Below, piece by piece: positions 5,760 to 7,636 of a stretch of DNA of 7,636 nucleotides. The translations under genes were made by a program, and so were the position numbers. Positions within the stretch are counted from its first letter, which is position 1. Each line of letters starts with the position of its first letter. Source of the DNA: Marinagarivorans sp. UBA5868 (GTDB taxonomy: Bacteria; Pseudomonadota; Gammaproteobacteria; Pseudomonadales; Cellvibrionaceae); contig DJFQ01000061.1 in the NCBI GenBank assembly GCA_002432095.1, forward strand, positions 4,684 to 12,319, given 5' to 3'. Below the pieces are notes generated by a model. That model made no database searches. It saw only the letters and a list, made by a program, of their open reading frames with translations, and was not told the DNA's origin.

Positions 5760-6845
5760 ATGTACAAAAAACTCGAAACCCAGTCGTTTCTTGCCCTGTT
5801 GGTCTTGGTCTCCCTCGCCTTTCTCTGGGTTCTCAAACCATTCTTCGGCCCGATTTTCTGGGCTGTCGCCATTGCCATTATTTTCGCGCCGGTACAGGAC
5901 TGGCTGAACCGCAAATTGCCGGGTCGCCGCAACTTGAATGCCGCGCTGACACTGCTGATCTGCTTAGTGGTAGTCATTATTCCTGTGGTTTTTACCATTA
6001 CTTCGGTGGTAGGCCAGATCGCTGATTTTTATCGAATGGTGGAATCGGACGAGGTGGACTTGACGAAATACGTACAAAAAGTTCAGGACGGCTTTCCAAC
6101 GCTGCAAAGCTGGCTGGCACGATTTGGTATCGACATTGATAACCTCAAGCAGAACGCCGCCAACGCTGCCATGGCCACCGGCAAGTTTGTCGCCCAGCAT
6201 TCTCTGAGCATCGGCCAGAATGCTTTCGGTTTTGCCCTGGGTGTGGGCGTCATGTTGTATGTAGGGTTTTTCCTGCTCCGCGACGGCGACAAAATCGTTC
6301 AGCTTCTTTACAAAGCGTTGCCGCTGGGGGATGAACGCGAGCATCTGTTATTCACCAAGTTTGCTGAAGTCACTCGGGCAACAGTGAAAGGCAATGTGGT
6401 GGTGGCGATTGTCCAGGGGTCAATCGGTGGCATCGCCTTCGCCGCACTCGGTATCGGGGGGGCGCTGCTGTGGGGTGTTGTCATGGCGATTTTCTCCATG
6501 CTCCCTGCGGTGGGTGCGTCGCTGATCTGGATACCCGTGGCCATCTATTTATTTGCCACCGGCGCGGCGATTAAGGCAGTCATCCTGATTATCGTTGGCG
6601 CGTTTGGAATTGGCCTTATCGATAACATTTTGCGTCCAATTCTGGTGGGTCGTGACACCAAGTTGCCGGATTATCTGGTACTGCTATCCACACTGGGCGG
6701 ACTGGTGCTGTTTGGCATCAATGGCTTTGTCATAGGCCCATTGATAGCGGCTCTGTTTATCGCGTTCTGGGGCATTTTTATCCGCGAATTTCAGGATCCG
6801 CTTCCCATTAAGGAAAAGCCGACCGGTGTGCATAAGGGAATTTGA
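5760..6845 (+). CDS. AI-2E/PerM-family transporter (UPF0118, DUF20)
   Basis: This 361-residue polytopic inner-membrane protein belongs to the family that includes E. coli TqsA (autoinducer-2 export) and PerM. Hydrophobic segments lie near 8-27, 30-48, 61-86, 148-174, 205-230, 232-265, 268-290 and 305-343, and a polar loop of about 60 residues (89-147) separates the third and fourth. Family signatures are FFLLRDGDK (170-178), the glycine-rich stretch GNVVVAIVQGSIGGIAFA (211-228) and DNILRPILVG (278-287), followed by LPDYLVLLSTLGGLVLFG (292-309) and FVIGPLIAAL (313-322). The substrate cannot be deduced: family members have been linked to AI-2, to Na+/H+ exchange and to indole-like compounds, so 'AI-2 exporter' would be over-reading. 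The ATG at 5760 gives the usual N-terminus, one short polar stretch before TM1, although the ribosome binding site is weak (GGATG eight bases upstream). It may be co-transcribed with mscS. Confidence 0.92.
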   Translation: MYKKLETQSFLALLVLVSLAFLWVLKPFFGPIFWAVAIAIIFAPVQDWLNRKLPGRRNLNAALTLLICLVVVIIPVVFTITSVVGQIADFYRMVESDEVDLTKYVQKVQDGFPTLQSWLARFGIDIDNLKQNAANAAMATGKFVAQHSLSIGQNAFGFALGVGVMLYVGFFLLRDGDKIVQLLYKALPLGDEREHLLFTKFAEVTRATVKGNVVVAIVQGSIGGIAFAALGIGGALLWGVVMAIFSMLPAVGASLIWIPVAIYLFATGAAIKAVILIIVGAFGIGLIDNILRPILVGRDTKLPDYLVLLSTLGGLVLFGINGFVIGPLIAALFIAFWGIFIREFQDPLPIKEKPTGVHKGI

Positions 6846-6968
6846 CGCCAGATCTTTCTTCAACTTCCGGGGTCACAAACATCTTCCGGCACCGTTCCCC
6901 GATCCAAAACCGGGGCCGGTTCCGTAGATACCATCCGCGCAAGTCCGATTGACCCAGGCGAATCACCC
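6846..6968 (+). other. Intergenic region before the efflux adaptor gene
   Basis: This GC-rich gap has no clear terminator for the permease gene and no obvious sigma-70 promoter. It contains the dyad at 6908-6921, a possible 5-bp stem pairing CCCCG (6897-6901) with CGGGG (6911-6915), and two copies of CTTCCGG (6864-6870 and 6883-6889). The stem has no T-run after it. The ribosome binding site for the next gene is weak (AGG at 6956-6958). Confidence 0.35.
6908..6921. repeat. GC-rich dyad upstream of the efflux adaptor gene (possible operator)
   Basis: AACCGG-GG-CCGGTT is a perfect 6-bp inverted repeat around two G residues, about 50 bases before the adaptor gene's start. RND efflux operons are commonly controlled by local repressors that bind such dyads, but no regulator gene is visible in the window. 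GC-rich DNA makes short dyads likely by chance. Confidence 0.35.
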
Positions 6969-7636
6969 ATGCGATTGATTGTTTGTTTTTTCTTCTCAGC
7001 CCTTTCCATTCTGCTGCTAACCGCGTGCGACTCAAAGCGCAACAAAACACCTCCCACCACCGAAGATAAAGCGGCCCCGGTTCTTACTCATGAGGTGCAA
7101 TGGCAGTCCCGCGCCACGCTGGTGGAGGCCGTCGGCACCTCGCGCGCACTGCAATCGGTGATGCTATACCCTGAAGTAAGTGGCGAGGTGGAGGCCGTAT
7201 TGTTTACAACCGGCGAAGCGGTGGAAGCGGGCCAGCCTCTGGTACGGCTCGACGCGCGGGACCAACGGCTAGCGGTGGAACTGGCTGAAGTGGAGCTGGC
7301 TGACGCAGAGCGACTTTACAGCCGCTATAAGCGCAGTGAAGGCGCCGGCGCGGTGACGGAATCCACTCTCGATGAAGCTCGCAGCGCCGTCGACCGGGCG
7401 CGCATCGCCCTGGAGCGTGCGCGAGTCAATCTCACCTATCGCACCATCACCGCACCTTTTAGCGGCTATATGGGCATCACAGAATTAGATGTTGGCGCGC
7501 GAGTCGATACATCGACGGCAGTGGCCAGTTTGGACGATCGCAGCGAGCTCTTGGTGACGTTTACCGTTCCCGAATTGTTCTACGGGCAGGTGGAGCCGCA
7601 GCAATTGCTTGAATTATCCACCTGGAGCAATCGCAG
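6969..7636 (+). CDS. RND efflux periplasmic adaptor (membrane-fusion) lipoprotein, 5' part
   Basis: The frame runs open to the window edge; 222 residues are visible of a family usually about 350-400 long. Residues 1-19 are a lipoprotein signal peptide with lipobox LTAC and lipidated Cys20. Asp21 at the +2 position is the known inner-membrane retention signal, as in AcrA. After a low-complexity linker comes the first half of the lipoyl domain (about 67-95, with VSGEV and VEAGQPLVRLD). A charged alpha-helical hairpin follows (about 96-157, DARDQRLAVELAEVELADAE onward), then the second lipoyl half with ITAPFSGYMG (160-169) and VGARVDTST (175-183), and the start of the beta-barrel domain (from about 192). 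Such adaptors link an RND pump to an outer-membrane channel and export drugs, metals or other compounds. The pump gene should lie just beyond the right edge. The sequence resembles the AcrA/MdtA-like HlyD family; the substrate is unknown. Confidence 0.9.
   Translation, partial: MRLIVCFFFSALSILLLTACDSKRNKTPPTTEDKAAPVLTHEVQWQSRATLVEAVGTSRALQSVMLYPEVSGEVEAVLFTTGEAVEAGQPLVRLDARDQRLAVELAEVELADAERLYSRYKRSEGAGAVTESTLDEARSAVDRARIALERARVNLTYRTITAPFSGYMGITELDVGARVDTSTAVASLDDRSELLVTFTVPELFYGQVEPQQLLELSTWSNR

Noticed and set aside
5429..5998. Minus-strand 189-residue open frame spanning the mscS-permease gap
   Set aside because: It covers the ends of two well-supported genes, shows no domain and has low-complexity composition. 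Nothing in the gap itself supports a minus-strand start.

Overview
The window looks like chromosomal DNA from a Gram-negative gammaproteobacterium. The evidence is an OmpA/OprF-type porin with TSP3 repeats, an E. coli-like MscS channel, an AI-2E/PerM-family permease and an RND-type periplasmic adaptor lipoprotein. Base composition is moderately GC-rich and even. The proteins feel closest to marine or soil lineages such as Cellvibrionales, Marinobacter or Pseudomonas relatives, but that is an impression and not a search result. All seven supported genes are on the plus strand. I see no mobile elements, tRNA or rRNA genes, or CRISPR arrays, and no intergenic gap exceeds 300 bases.

Region 1 (1-3314) is a tightly packed operon of four genes. 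It holds the C-terminal half of a thioredoxin-fold protein, a GT-B family 4 glycosyltransferase, a class I SAM-dependent methyltransferase, and an alpha/alpha-toroid protein of the kind often auto-labelled 'prenyltransferase'. The first three lie in the same reading frame, separated only by a TAA directly followed by GTG and by a TAG-CCC-GTG. The last two overlap by four bases (GTGA). Together they resemble an uncharacterised pathway that builds and tailors a sugar-containing molecule. This is the part of the window most likely to contain undescribed biology.

Region 2 (3315-4639) is a stand-alone ompA/oprF-like gene. It has a strong Shine-Dalgarno sequence, a short dyad in its leader and a textbook rho-independent terminator. 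Its product would link the outer membrane to peptidoglycan.

Region 3 (4640-7636) carries mscS with a GTG start, an AI-2E family permease gene, and the 5' part of an RND efflux membrane-fusion lipoprotein gene that runs off the right edge. The short gaps between them hold an imperfect 12-bp hairpin just after mscS and a GC-rich dyad before the adaptor gene. The functions are conventional: osmotic release, transport and efflux.
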